Source: CAYWMD01 sp964458575 (GTDB taxonomy: Bacteria; Verrucomicrobiota; Verrucomicrobiia; Limisphaerales; JADLHS01). From it: a stretch of DNA of 64,000 nt. Shown piece after piece: positions 1-8,445 of the stretch. The notes under the pieces were generated by a model. It ran no database searches. It was not told the DNA's origin and worked only from the letters and a program-made list of their open reading frames with translations. The first letter of the stretch is position 1. Every line of letters starts with the position of its first letter. Position numbers and translations under genes: made by a program. The stretch is taken from NCBI GenBank assembly GCA_964458575.1, contig CAYWMD010000030.1, positions 12,476-76,475 of the forward strand. Reading direction: 5' to 3'.

Positions 1-691
1 CGTCGTTCAGCATCGGGCGCGGGAAGTCGAACGCCTGGGGATTCCCCTGCTCGGCCAGCCGGTCAATTTCCGCCCCGGCGGGATACGCCAGGCCCATCAG
101 CTTGCCCACCTTGTCGAAACATTCGCCCGCCGCGTCGTCCACCGTCGAACCGAGCACGCGGTGCTTCAACTCGCCTGCGACATGCACCAGCATGGTGTGA
201 CCGCCGCTGACAATGAGCGAAACGTTCGGTTGCAACGCGCCCAAGTCGGCAAAGAACCCGGAGCGTCGAGCGCCGTCTCGGCCAGTACCGGATATCTGAT
301 CCGTCGAGCCGGGGCGGCGCTCGGCGCTCCGAATCCACGGCGAGTAAAGGTGCGCTTCATGATGATGAATCCCCACAAATGGCTTGCTCAGCGCGAACGC
401 CAGCGCCTGCGCGGCCTTGCATCCCACCATCAAAGCGCTCGGCAGCCCCGGCCCTTGCGTGGCGGCCACCGCGTCGAGTTGCTCAACTGCCACCGCCGCT
501 TCGCGCAAGGCCGCCTGCGCCACGGGAATCAAATTCCGCAAATGCTCGCGCGCGGCCAGTTCCGGCACGACACCGCCGTATTCGGCATGAATCCCGACTT
601 GTGAGGAAACGACGTTGGACAGGACCTCGCCTCCGCGCACCACCGCGGCGCTCGTTTCATCGCAGGAAGTTTCAAAGGCGAGCAAGGTCAT
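1..691 (-). CDS. tsaD: TsaD, tRNA N6-threonylcarbamoyladenosine transferase, 3' end cut by window edge
   Basis: TsaD transfers the threonylcarbamoyl group from TC-AMP to A37 of ANN-decoding tRNAs, working in the cytoplasm with TsaB and TsaE. The frame opens at the ATG at 689-691 with FETSCDET at residues 6-13 and continues without a stop to base 1, so about 230 codons are visible and the C-terminus lies outside the window. Family marks seen are the metal-site HHHEAH at about residue 110, the ATP-site SGGHT at about 165, and STVDDAAGECFDK further on. A stretch of about 25 residues between the HEAH motif and SGGHT, rich in Arg and Gly, is longer than in most TsaD proteins. A 74-bp inverted repeat ends three bases before the start codon. 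The call is secure. Confidence 0.95.
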   Translation of the reverse strand, partial: MTLLAFETSCDETSAAVVRGGEVLSNVVSSQVGIHAEYGGVVPELAAREHLRNLIPVAQAALREAAVAVEQLDAVAATQGPGLPSALMVGCKAAQALAFALSKPFVGIHHHEAHLYSPWIRSAERRPGSTDQISGTGRDGARRSGFFADLGALQPNVSLIVSGGHTMLVHVAGELKHRVLGSTVDDAAGECFDKVGKLMGLAYPAGAEIDRLAEQGNPQAFDFPRPMLND

Positions 692-694
692 GCC

Positions 695-768
695 GTTGGA
701 GTTCAAGCTTCAGCTTTTCGGTCGCTGTACCCGGTCACGGAGGAGCAAGCTGAAGCTTGAACTCCAAC
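695..768. repeat. Perfect 22-bp inverted repeat between the protease gene and tsaD
   Basis: Bases 695-716 (beginning GTTGGAGTTC and ending CAGCTT) are the exact reverse complement of 747-768, around a 30-base loop. The hairpin fills nearly the whole gap between two same-strand genes: it starts 4 bases after the protease stop and ends 3 bases before the tsaD start codon. There is no T-run after it, so it is not a standard intrinsic terminator. A dispersed REP-like element is the likeliest nature, but only one copy lies in this window. Confidence 0.8.
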
Positions 769-772
769 CGAC

Positions 773-2110
773 TCACTTCGCCGCCATTCGTTCGGCCCCG
801 CGTTTCGGCGGGTCCGCCTCCGGCGCGCGGTGGGTGAAAAGGTTGATGCCCTTGAGCAGATCCATGGCGCGATCCAGTTGCGGATCGCGCAGTTTTTCAA
901 CCGCTTCCCGGTCCTTTTCGTCGAGCGACTCCAGGCCGCCGGGGGCGCGCCGGAGTGCCACCGCGCGCTCCTCGTCATCCGTCATGGTGACCTCGATGTT
1001 CGGCGTGATGCCGTGCTCGTGAATGACCTTGTGGCTGGGCGTGTAATACTTGGCGGTGGTCAGGCGCAACGCCGCCACCCCGTCCGTCGTGCGCGGCAGC
1101 GGAATGATGCTTTGCACCGAGCCCTTGCCAAAGGTCTTCTCGCCCAGCAACACGGCGCGTTTGGTGTCCTGCAAACAGCCCGCCACAATTTCCGCCGCGC
1201 TGGCGCTGCCGACGTTCACCAAAACCACGATGGGCATGCCCTTCAATTCGTCGCCCCGGCCCCGCGCCGGATATTTCTGGACCGAACTCCGGCCCTCGGT
1301 CGAGACCACCAACTGTCCGCGCGGGAGGAATTTCTCGCACACCTCGACCGCCTGATCCAGCAGGCCGCCGGGATTCCAGCGCAAGTCCAGGATCAGCGCC
1401 TGCATGCCCTGCGCCTTGAGCTTCTTCAACGACGCCTCGAGTTCGTCGCCGGTCTTCTCCCCGAACTGGGTGAGGCGCAGGTAGCCGATTTTGTTGTCGC
1501 TCAGGGGAAACTCTTTCTTGCCGTTGATGTCCTTGACCATGTCCACGTTAATCACGGCGCGGGTCAGCTTAATATCTTTCATCAGGCCCGAGGAAGGCCG
1601 GTTGATGGAGATGGTCACGTCCGTGCCCGGTTCGCCCCGCAGGAGTTTCACGGCTTCGGGGAGATTCATGCGTTCGGTGCTCCGCCCGCCGATTTTGACG
1701 ATGCGATCGCCGGCCATGACCCCGGCCCGGCTGGCAGGCGAATCCTCCATGGGAGACACCACCGTCACGTAGTTGTCCTTGACGGCGATGACAATTCCCA
1801 ATCCGCCAAATTGCCCCTGCGTGTCGCTCTGCAATTCCTTGTATTGCTCCGGATCGAGGAATTCGCTGTGCGGGTCCAGCTTGTCAATCATCCCCCGCAA
1901 CGCGTCATAAACCAGGTCCTGATACGTCAGATTCTTGCCGTCCACATAATCCTTGCGGACCTTTTCCATGACCAGGGAGAACAACTCCAGGTTTGGGTAG
2001 GGCGAATCCTTCTCGGCCGCCTGGGCGGAACTCAGATACAGCCGCGCGCCCACGGCGAGGTTCACCACCAGCACCACAATCACCAGTCCATAAATCAAGC
2101 GTCGTTTCAT
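773..2110 (-). CDS. S41 family C-terminal processing peptidase (CtpA/Prc type)
   Basis: A periplasmic or membrane-anchored serine protease that trims C-termini of secreted proteins. The 445-residue product starts with a basic MKRR and one hydrophobic segment (residues about 5-25), which is an uncleaved anchor or a signal peptide. A PDZ domain follows (GGLGIVIAV to GDRIVKIGG, about residues 98-145), then the peptidase S41 core. The Ser/Lys dyad is visible: serine in GSASAAEIVAG and lysine four residues after GEKTF in GEKTFGKGSVQ. The C-terminal tail after IHEHGITPNIEV is charged and probably disordered. It lies downstream of ispD on the same strand with a 156-bp gap. The family is certain; the substrate cannot be read from the sequence. 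Confidence 0.95.
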   Translation of the reverse strand: MKRRLIYGLVIVVLVVNLAVGARLYLSSAQAAEKDSPYPNLELFSLVMEKVRKDYVDGKNLTYQDLVYDALRGMIDKLDPHSEFLDPEQYKELQSDTQGQFGGLGIVIAVKDNYVTVVSPMEDSPASRAGVMAGDRIVKIGGRSTERMNLPEAVKLLRGEPGTDVTISINRPSSGLMKDIKLTRAVINVDMVKDINGKKEFPLSDNKIGYLRLTQFGEKTGDELEASLKKLKAQGMQALILDLRWNPGGLLDQAVEVCEKFLPRGQLVVSTEGRSSVQKYPARGRGDELKGMPIVVLVNVGSASAAEIVAGCLQDTKRAVLLGEKTFGKGSVQSIIPLPRTTDGVAALRLTTAKYYTPSHKVIHEHGITPNIEVTMTDDEERAVALRRAPGGLESLDEKDREAVEKLRDPQLDRAMDLLKGINLFTHRAPEADPPKRGAERMAAK

Positions 2111-2266
2111 AACTGTCTGTCTGTTCTGCGGGCTACCATACGGGCGATTTTACGTGAAGGCAAGATGCGCTCCCATTTTGGCCTCATAATGTTGCTCTTT
2201 TTCTTAATCTTAATCGCTTTGGCTCGCGCTTGGGCCAGCAGCTCAAAAGCAAGATTGCGATTCAGA

Positions 2267-2956
2267 TCAACCAGCAGCCGGATGGCGCAGCAGTACCTCA
2301 ATCAAAGGCAAATCACCCGGCACCGTCACCTTCGGATTAAAACTGCCACCCGGCACGAGCCTCACCGCTTGCCCGATCAATTCACAAGCCGCCGTGTCGT
2401 CGGTGACCAGCAGCTTTTGCCGGCGCACTTCCGCCAGTGCGCGGCGAATGACGTCCACGCGAAAAGTTTGCGGCGTCTGCACCGACCACAAACGCGATCG
2501 GTCCACGGTACGGGCGATGATTTTGCCATCGGCCGATTCCTTGATGGTGTCCGTGACCCGCTGCGCCGCCACGGCCGCGCCGGTTTCCCGGGCCGCCGAA
2601 ATGGTGGCCGCGATCAAGGCTTCACTCGTGCACGGCCGGGCCGCGTCTTGAATCGCCACGATCTCACTCTGCGCCGATAGCGCCGCCAGGCCGTTCCAAA
2701 CCGAATCCTGCCGTTCCGCCCCGCCCGTTACAATACGATGCGGCTTGCGCAGTCCGTATTGGGCCGCAAGTTCGGCAAACGCCGATGGCATTCCCTCGCG
2801 GACAACCACAATGATCTCATCAACACACCCGGCATCGTTGAAACGCTGCCACGTGTGCGCGATCACCGGCTTGCCCGCGACTTCGAGGAAAAGCTTGTCC
2901 ACACCCGGCCCCATGCGGGTGCCACTGCCGGCGGCGACGAGGATGGCGCTGTTCAT
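2267..2956 (-). CDS. ispD: IspD, 2-C-methyl-D-erythritol 4-phosphate cytidylyltransferase
   Basis: IspD couples CTP to MEP to give CDP-ME, the third step of the non-mevalonate isoprenoid pathway; dxs, the first enzyme of that pathway, is at the other end of this window. The 229-residue product begins MNSAILVAAGSGTRMG, the nucleotide-binding signature, and contains DAARPCTS and the late TDDTAACE motif, both typical of IspD. The frame is open 14 codons further upstream, but those codons are made of a heptanucleotide repeat (2963-2997), so the internal ATG is preferred. No ispF is fused or adjacent. No strong ribosome site is seen. Confidence 0.95.
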   Translation of the reverse strand: MNSAILVAAGSGTRMGPGVDKLFLEVAGKPVIAHTWQRFNDAGCVDEIIVVVREGMPSAFAELAAQYGLRKPHRIVTGGAERQDSVWNGLAALSAQSEIVAIQDAARPCTSEALIAATISAARETGAAVAAQRVTDTIKESADGKIIARTVDRSRLWSVQTPQTFRVDVIRRALAEVRRQKLLVTDDTAACELIGQAVRLVPGGSFNPKVTVPGDLPLIEVLLRHPAAG

Positions 2957-2962
2957 TTCGGT

Positions 2963-2997
2963 AAAGTCTAAAGTCTGGGGTTCAAAGTCTAGAGTCA
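2963..2997 (+). repeat. Five-unit degenerate 7-bp tandem repeat (AAAGTCT family)
   Basis: Reading the plus strand, the units are AAAGTCT, AAAGTCT, GGGGTTC, AAAGTCT and AGAGTCA in strict 7-base register. It sits 6 bases upstream of the ispD start. A related period-7 tract occurs at 47831-47862 inside another gene's 5' end. Confidence 0.7.
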
Positions 2998-3050
2998 AAA
3001 ACCCGCGGCAGGGGGTGCCATTTTGAGCCGTGAGTGAAACGCCCAGGATG

Positions 3051-3629
3051 CTACTGGCCGGCTGCCCAGGCGTTCAACTCATCCTGCAACCGTTCCACCG
3101 GCAACCCGACCACATTGCCGTATGAACCCGAAATTTCCTCCACGATCAATTCGCCGTGCTCTTGAATGGCATAAGCACCCGCCTTGTCGAGCGGATTGAC
3201 CTTCGTCAGGTAACTCTGGATTTGCTCCGGCGCAAGCGCCCGAAAGCGGACGTCGGTACTGACGGCAAACACCCGCTCCCGGTGCGCGCGCAGATGAATC
3301 AAGACCACACCCGTGACGACCTGATGGACGCGGCCCTGAAGGCGGCCCAACATGCGTTGCGCGTCGCCGAGGTCCGCCGGCTTGCCCAGGATTTCGTCGT
3401 GGAGGAAGACCAGCGTGTCTGCGGCCAGCACGAGGGCGTCAGGACATTTCTTGGCCACGGCGCGCGCCTTCCGATGAGCGTTGAGCTGGCAGAGTTCCAG
3501 CGGCGAAAGATGTTCGTGGGCAAATTCCCCGGCCTCGCTCGGCACGACCTGAAAATGCAGGCCCAGTTGTCGCAGTAATTCCGCCCGGCGCGGGGAGGCG
3601 GACGCAAGGATAAGCGGGGGCAGATTCAT
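3051..3629 (-). CDS. maf: Maf-like nucleotide pyrophosphatase
   Basis: A cytoplasmic nucleoside triphosphate pyrophosphatase of the Maf/HAM1 group that hydrolyses non-canonical or excess NTPs (dTTP/UTP type in many relatives). The 192-residue product starts MNLPPLILASASPRRAELL, with the diagnostic SASPRR loop at the N-terminus. It continues with AADTLVFL (the catalytic-base region) and the C-terminal DKAGAYAIQEHG and SYGNVVGLP motifs. The frame is open for 50 codons upstream, but those would overlap the next gene and are unlike Maf, so the start at 3629 is chosen. It lies 13 bp after the end of the membrane glycosyltransferase gene and is probably co-transcribed with ispD. Confidence 0.93.
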   Translation of the reverse strand: MNLPPLILASASPRRAELLRQLGLHFQVVPSEAGEFAHEHLSPLELCQLNAHRKARAVAKKCPDALVLAADTLVFLHDEILGKPADLGDAQRMLGRLQGRVHQVVTGVVLIHLRAHRERVFAVSTDVRFRALAPEQIQSYLTKVNPLDKAGAYAIQEHGELIVEEISGSYGNVVGLPVERLQDELNAWAAGQ

Positions 3630-3642
3630 GTTGGAAGCTGTT

Positions 3643-5265
3643 TTACTTGAGCGCGGTTTTCCGGACATATACGTCGAAGAAGCTGCTCGAACCGATCTTT
3701 TGGTAATGGGCTTCAAAATCCTGTCGAAAGGCCGGATCAAACAAAGGACGGTTCGGGCGATAAAGATTGAGCATCGCAAAGGGCGGGTTGTTTCTGGGAA
3801 TCAGCCAGACGTCAAACTTTTCGGCCCGCAACACGTCCCGGGTCGCCTGTGGTATTGGCACGCCCGCCTTTTCGAATTCCATCAACGCCACCGGCTCGAT
3901 GAAGTACGGGTGTCCGTTCAGCACGAGCGGAAGAAAATGGTTCGAAACGAATTCCGTTTCATTTCCGCCGCATCCCATGACGATGCTTCGACCGGGCAGC
4001 CTGGTCATGATTGCGCTCAGGTCCGCGTTGACCGCCCGCGAGAAGGGGTTCTGGAGCCGTATCGCGCCCGCAATCTGCGTCCACTGATACGCACCCAAAA
4101 TCGCCGCCGTCAGAAAGAACGCCAGTGCCAGCGGTCGCAGCCATTTGCTCTGGGACCATAAAAGGCCGCGACGCGCTTCGGGCATTGCGCTGACCATCCC
4201 GCCGCAACCGTAAAGTACGATCGGGATGAGCGGAACGAACTGGGTCGGGTCCGAGCCAGCCTTTGACGCAAAGAGAGATTGCGCGGTCAGGCTGGCGAGG
4301 ATTCCCAACAGACCGAGCCTCATGCCCGGCGACTGCGCCCGCCAGTCGCACCTCGAGAAATGCAACACCAACCAAGGGATTGCTATCGGCAGGCAAAGAA
4401 AGAGCAACCACTGAGAGCTCCAAAGAATTTCGTTCGCCCCCAGACCCACCTTCCCCGCAGCCAGCAAAATCCGCAGCCACATCCAAAAGGAAATGTTGGG
4501 CAGCAGAAACGGGATGCACGCAGTCAACATCGCCACCGCGACGGCAAGAACAGCGGGCTGCCATCCTGCCCGATGGAACAAAATCAGGAGCGGAAAAATG
4601 AAATGGAAGGCCGCGTTGATCTTGAGGTTGACCGCCAAACCGCAGGCAATGCCGAGGCCGAGAGACGCACCGACTCCCTTGCGCGAGATGGCCGCCCATA
4701 ATGCGAACGCCACGCAGAGGCCGATCAGCGGGTCAGCCCGGGTCCAAAACGTGTTGGGCACGTTCGCCATGCAAAGCCCGCACATCAGCCCCGTCATGAT
4801 GACGAGCGGCCGGCCCTTCACACACTTGCTCAAGCACAGACCGCCCAGAGCCACCGTGCCCAACGCGGCCAAACCGGCGAGCACCTTGCAGGCGAAAAGT
4901 CCCGACGGCAGGAGCCACAGGGCCATGGCATACAAACAGTAGGTGCTCGGGCCGTAAAGCATGCTGTATCGGGGAGCGGCTTCCAGATCCTGGTAAACCG
5001 GCTGGCCGGACAGCAGCAAGTGGGAACAACTCACGATGGCCGGCTCGGCGTGGTCAATATGGGTCGGAGATACCACGTAGTAGATCACCATGCCGACGTA
5101 GCCCGCAATCAAGCCGATCGCAAGGGTCACCCCCGCGAATCTGACCGCACCGTTCCACTTCGCCTGGGGGTCGCCGCCCGGTCCGCCCCAAACCAGTTTC
5201 AAAAACCACGTGATCACAAACAGGACTGCGCACGTGAAGAACGGGAGATAGTTGTACCGGTTCAC
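3643..5265 (-). CDS. Polytopic membrane protein, GT-C-like glycosyltransferase
   Basis: A 540-residue inner-membrane protein with roughly ten hydrophobic segments and a soluble C-terminal tail (about residues 400-540). The overall plan resembles lipid-linked-sugar-dependent GT-C transferases (DUF2029/GT87-type). The first periplasmic loop carries HIDHAEPAI, consistent with the acidic pair GT-C enzymes use, and YGPSTY follows at the next membrane entry. The start codon is GTG at 5265, with no ATG nearby. It lies at the downstream edge of the dideoxysugar block, so transfer of a sugar to a surface glycan on the periplasmic face is likely. Sugar and acceptor are unknown. Confidence 0.75.
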   Translation of the reverse strand: MNRYNYLPFFTCAVLFVITWFLKLVWGGPGGDPQAKWNGAVRFAGVTLAIGLIAGYVGMVIYYVVSPTHIDHAEPAIVSCSHLLLSGQPVYQDLEAAPRYSMLYGPSTYCLYAMALWLLPSGLFACKVLAGLAALGTVALGGLCLSKCVKGRPLVIMTGLMCGLCMANVPNTFWTRADPLIGLCVAFALWAAISRKGVGASLGLGIACGLAVNLKINAAFHFIFPLLILFHRAGWQPAVLAVAVAMLTACIPFLLPNISFWMWLRILLAAGKVGLGANEILWSSQWLLFLCLPIAIPWLVLHFSRCDWRAQSPGMRLGLLGILASLTAQSLFASKAGSDPTQFVPLIPIVLYGCGGMVSAMPEARRGLLWSQSKWLRPLALAFFLTAAILGAYQWTQIAGAIRLQNPFSRAVNADLSAIMTRLPGRSIVMGCGGNETEFVSNHFLPLVLNGHPYFIEPVALMEFEKAGVPIPQATRDVLRAEKFDVWLIPRNNPPFAMLNLYRPNRPLFDPAFRQDFEAHYQKIGSSSFFDVYVRKTALK

Positions 5266-5354
5266 ACGGTCATTCTATGAATTCGACGAATTGGAAAAAA
5301 GTCCAGGAAATCGCCCGCCCGCTTCCCAGCGCTGAATCGCGGCCATGGTCATCA

Positions 5355-6671
5355 TCACGCTGATGATTCTGCGAGAAACTCGTCAACCTTCGCCAGCACG
5401 TGCTCGATCATTGCCGGCTCCAAACCCGGATAAACCCCGACAAAGAACGTGTTGGTCGTGATGACATCGCTGTTCTTCAAATTGCCCGCGACGCGATGCT
5501 GAATGTCTGCATAGGCCGGATGGCGCAGAAGATTTCCGCAAAACAGATTCCGCGTCTCGATCCGCGCCCGCTCCAGGGCGTCCACGAGCGCCGCCCGCGT
5601 GAACGGCGCGTCCGGACGCACCGTGATGACATATCCGAACCATGAAGGATCGGCTGGCGGCGGCGCCGAATGCAGAATCAGGTGTTGCTCATGCTTTTTC
5701 AATCCGGCGGCCAGCGCCTCGTGGTTGCGTTTCCGCGTCGCCACGAATTCGTCCAGTTTCTTCAACTGCGCCACCCCGACCGCCGCCTGCATGTCGGTAA
5801 CTTTCAGATTGTATCCGATGTGGCTGTAAACATATTTGTGGTCATAGCCAAACGGCAGTGAACCAAACTGCTGCTCGAACCTTTTCCCACAGGTGTTGCT
5901 CCGGCCCGGCGCACAGTAGCAATCACGTCCCCAGTCCCGAAAACTGCCCGCGATCGTCGCCAGGTCTTCATGATGGGTCACCACCGCCCCGCCTTCGCCC
6001 ATCGTAATGTGGTGCGCGGGGTAAAAACTGAATGTGGCCAGGTCGCCAAAAGTGCCCGTGAGTTGTCCGGCGTAACGCGAGCCCAGCGCATCGCAATTGT
6101 CCTCGATCAACCACAACTGGTGCCGGTCGCAGAGTTCCCGCAACTCGCGCACGGCGTACGGCACCCCCATCGTGTGCGCCGCCATGACGGCTTTGGTTTT
6201 TGGGCCGATGGCGGCTTCAATGCGATCCAAAGCGGGCACATACGTCCCCAGTTCCACGTCCACAAACACCGGCACGGCGCGGTTCTGGATGATCGGATTG
6301 ACGGTCGTTGGAAAACCAGCCGCCACCGTGATGACTTCGTCACCCGGTCTCACCGCGCGATCCTTGAGCCGCGGCGACGTCAGGCTTGAGAACGCCACGA
6401 GATTGGCGGACGAACCGGAATTGACCAACAGCGCATGGCGAACCCCGAGGTGCCGGGCGAGGCCGGACTCAAATTCGTTCGCGTAACGCCCGGCGGTCAG
6501 CCAGAAGTCCAACGACGAATCCACCAGATTCACCAGCTCCTTTTCATCAAAGAAACGGCCGGCATAACGAACCCAATCCTGTCCGGGCCGGAACGGCGGC
6601 TTCGGCCCGGCAAAGTGGTATTGGCGGACGAGGTCGAGGATTTGTTGCCGCAGCGGGTCGCGGTGGTTCAT
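5355..6671 (-). CDS. rfbH: RfbH, CDP-4-dehydro-6-deoxyglucose 3-dehydratase (E1)
   Basis: RfbH is the PMP- and [2Fe-2S]-dependent C3 dehydratase of the CDP-3,6-dideoxyhexose pathway. The 438-residue product has a DegT/aminotransferase fold in which the usual PLP lysine is replaced by histidine in FSFYPAHHITMGEGG, the hallmark that separates E1 from aminotransferases. The cysteine set expected for the iron-sulfur cluster is visible around DCYCAPGRSNTCGKRF. Its ATG at 6671 overlaps the upstream rfbE stop by four bases, so the two are translationally coupled; an in-frame upstream extension into rfbE was rejected. The usual electron-donating reductase partner (E3, ddhD/rfbI) is not encoded in this window. 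Confidence 0.93.
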   Translation of the reverse strand: MNHRDPLRQQILDLVRQYHFAGPKPPFRPGQDWVRYAGRFFDEKELVNLVDSSLDFWLTAGRYANEFESGLARHLGVRHALLVNSGSSANLVAFSSLTSPRLKDRAVRPGDEVITVAAGFPTTVNPIIQNRAVPVFVDVELGTYVPALDRIEAAIGPKTKAVMAAHTMGVPYAVRELRELCDRHQLWLIEDNCDALGSRYAGQLTGTFGDLATFSFYPAHHITMGEGGAVVTHHEDLATIAGSFRDWGRDCYCAPGRSNTCGKRFEQQFGSLPFGYDHKYVYSHIGYNLKVTDMQAAVGVAQLKKLDEFVATRKRNHEALAAGLKKHEQHLILHSAPPPADPSWFGYVITVRPDAPFTRAALVDALERARIETRNLFCGNLLRHPAYADIQHRVAGNLKNSDVITTNTFFVGVYPGLEPAMIEHVLAKVDEFLAESSA

Positions 6672-7702
6672 ACGGCGATCGCCTTTTCCGTCCAGGCCAA
6701 CATCAGTTTCAAGCCCGCGCGCTTCCCCTGGCGGGGCGACCATTTCAGCAGGCGCTTGGCTTTGCCGATGTCGGCCACAAAAAACCTCTGGTCGCTGTGA
6801 CGCCAGGGCAGCCGGCGATACTGGAGCTTCACGCCGAGAAATTCTTCGAGCAATTCAAACAACTCGAGCAACGAACAACTGTTGCTCATCCCGCCACCAA
6901 GGTTGAACACCTCGCCGCGGACCTGGCCGATGCGCGCGGCGGCCGCCAGATACGCATCCACCGCATCGTCCACGAACAGCAGGTCGCGCACTTGTTTGCC
7001 ATCGCCCGAAATCGTAAAACGCGCGCGGCGGGGATTTCTTTGCACCGCCAGCGCTTGCTGGCAAAACCACCCCACCCAGCCCTGATCGAACGTCGCAAAC
7101 TGCCGGCCGCCAAAAATCGTCGAGTGCCGGAAGACCACCGTGTTCAACCCGAAGGCACGAGCGTAATCCTGCATGTATTGGTCAGCCGCGCCCTTGGAGC
7201 AACCGTAGGGCGTCTGGAAATCCAGCGGCGCGGACTCATCAATGCCATTCGGAAAACCCGGCGCACGGTAGCGCAACGATCCGGCCACCAGACGCACGCC
7301 CCGCAACGCGCCATATACCTTGTTGCTCGACGCGTAAACGATGGCCGCGCCGAGTTTCTGCTGACGAACAGCCTCCAGGAGATTCAGCGTGCCGACCGCG
7401 TTGGTTTCAAAATCGAGCCGTGGGTTTGCCATTGATGTCGTCATGGCCACCTGCCCGGCCAGATGGAAGATCGCCGCGGGTCGCGCCTGGCGGACGACTG
7501 CAGCCACGCGGCCCGCATCGCGAATGTCCGCGCGCACAAAATTCGCCAGCCCGCCCGACCGCAACCAGCGCAGATTTTCCTCCGATCCCTGCCGGGAAAG
7601 ATTGTCGAAGACGGTCACGCGCCATCCGTCGCGCAGCAACCGCGCGGTGACGTTAGAACCCACAAACCCGCATCCACCCGTGACCAGGGCTGTCTTTTTC
7701 AT
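6668..7702 (-). CDS. rfbE: CDP-paratose 2-epimerase (RfbE-like)
   Basis: A short-chain dehydrogenase-type epimerase that converts CDP-paratose to CDP-tyvelose using bound NAD. The 344-residue product has the N-terminal GGCGFVGSN nucleotide loop, the catalytic YGCSK motif (about residue 170), and the RfbE-like run FRHSTIFGGRQFATFDQGW followed by GDGKQVRDLLFVDD. Those last segments closely match RfbE rather than generic epimerases. The ATG at 7702 overlaps the stop of the upstream glycosyltransferase by 4 bases (ATGA), and the same happens at its own 3' end with rfbH. The start 11 codons further upstream is less likely for this reason. Specificity is inferred from motif similarity and pathway context. 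Confidence 0.87.
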   Translation of the reverse strand: MKKTALVTGGCGFVGSNVTARLLRDGWRVTVFDNLSRQGSEENLRWLRSGGLANFVRADIRDAGRVAAVVRQARPAAIFHLAGQVAMTTSMANPRLDFETNAVGTLNLLEAVRQQKLGAAIVYASSNKVYGALRGVRLVAGSLRYRAPGFPNGIDESAPLDFQTPYGCSKGAADQYMQDYARAFGLNTVVFRHSTIFGGRQFATFDQGWVGWFCQQALAVQRNPRRARFTISGDGKQVRDLLFVDDAVDAYLAAAARIGQVRGEVFNLGGGMSNSCSLLELFELLEEFLGVKLQYRRLPWRHSDQRFFVADIGKAKRLLKWSPRQGKRAGLKLMLAWTEKAIAV

Positions 7703-8445
7703 GTTCGCTCGACGCGTTCCCGCTTGGCTTCCCACTTCAATTTCACGAGTCGCAGCAAAGTTACAACATAACCCATGGCGAAAAGCAATAGATTGCGCTT
7801 GGTCCGGCCCGCCTTCCGTTTCTCAAACAAGCACGGGACTTCCCTGAGGCGGTAACCTTTGCGACTGAACACCAGCTTCACCAGAATTTCCTCCACGATG
7901 TCGAAATGGTCGCACCGCAGCCGGAGGCGACGCAGGTCGTCCCCCCGGTAAAGCCGGAAACTGTTCGACACGTCGAGGCAGTTCAGGCGCAGGACGATTC
8001 GAAAGGCCACGTTCACAACCTGGCTTAGAAAAATGAGGATCGCGGGATTTTCCGTTCTTCCCCCGGCCACGTAACGCGATGCGATGACCAGGTCGGCCTC
8101 GGCACGATGCCGCCAAAGCTCGGCGACGAACCCCGGATTGTGCGAACCGTCCGCGTCCATCAACACGACCTGATTGCCGCGTACTTCTTCGAGGATCGTG
8201 CGCATGGCATGACCATACAGGTTGCCGCCGCGCCGTGATACGTAACGGGTCGCGTGCCGCGCGCACACCTCCGGAGTGGCATCGCGCGGGGTTTCAGTGT
8301 CCACCACGACGATCTCATACTCGGGAGTCAAGGCCCGGGCCACCTGGTGCAATTGCGGCAACAGCACCGCCAGATTGTCCGCTTCCTCGTAGGCGGGCAA
8401 TGCGATGCTTAATTCCGGTGTTGGCGTGCTTGACTTCACAAGCAT
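7699..8445 (-). CDS. Family 2 glycosyltransferase (dolichol-phosphate-mannose-synthase-like)
   Basis: A 248-residue GT-A enzyme. LSIALPAYEEADNL opens the nucleotide-sugar fold, VLMDADGSHNP gives the DxD metal site at about residue 95, and IASRYVAGG and the later SNSFRLYR segment fit the polyprenyl-phosphate glycosyltransferase subgroup. The C-terminus is basic with one hydrophobic stretch (LLLFAMGYVVTLLRLVKL), suggesting membrane attachment. It lies inside the dideoxysugar cluster, overlapping the upstream SDR gene by 10 bases and rfbE by 4, so it is expected to act in the same glycan pathway, either adding a sugar or making a lipid-linked donor. Confidence 0.88.
   Translation of the reverse strand: MLVKSSTPTPELSIALPAYEEADNLAVLLPQLHQVARALTPEYEIVVVDTETPRDATPEVCARHATRYVSRRGGNLYGHAMRTILEEVRGNQVVLMDADGSHNPGFVAELWRHRAEADLVIASRYVAGGRTENPAILIFLSQVVNVAFRIVLRLNCLDVSNSFRLYRGDDLRRLRLRCDHFDIVEEILVKLVFSRKGYRLREVPCLFEKRKAGRTKRNLLLFAMGYVVTLLRLVKLKWEAKRERVERT

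Noticed and set aside
2107..2301. A 64-codon frame on the minus strand between ispD and the protease gene, overlapping both
   Set aside because: Composition is Arg/Lys/Leu-rich without any motif, and it starts inside ispD; probably chance.
830..2680. A 616-codon frame on the plus strand opposite the S41 protease and ispD
   Set aside because: It is antisense to two certain genes and its His/Arg/Val-rich translation is typical of GC-rich shadow frames.
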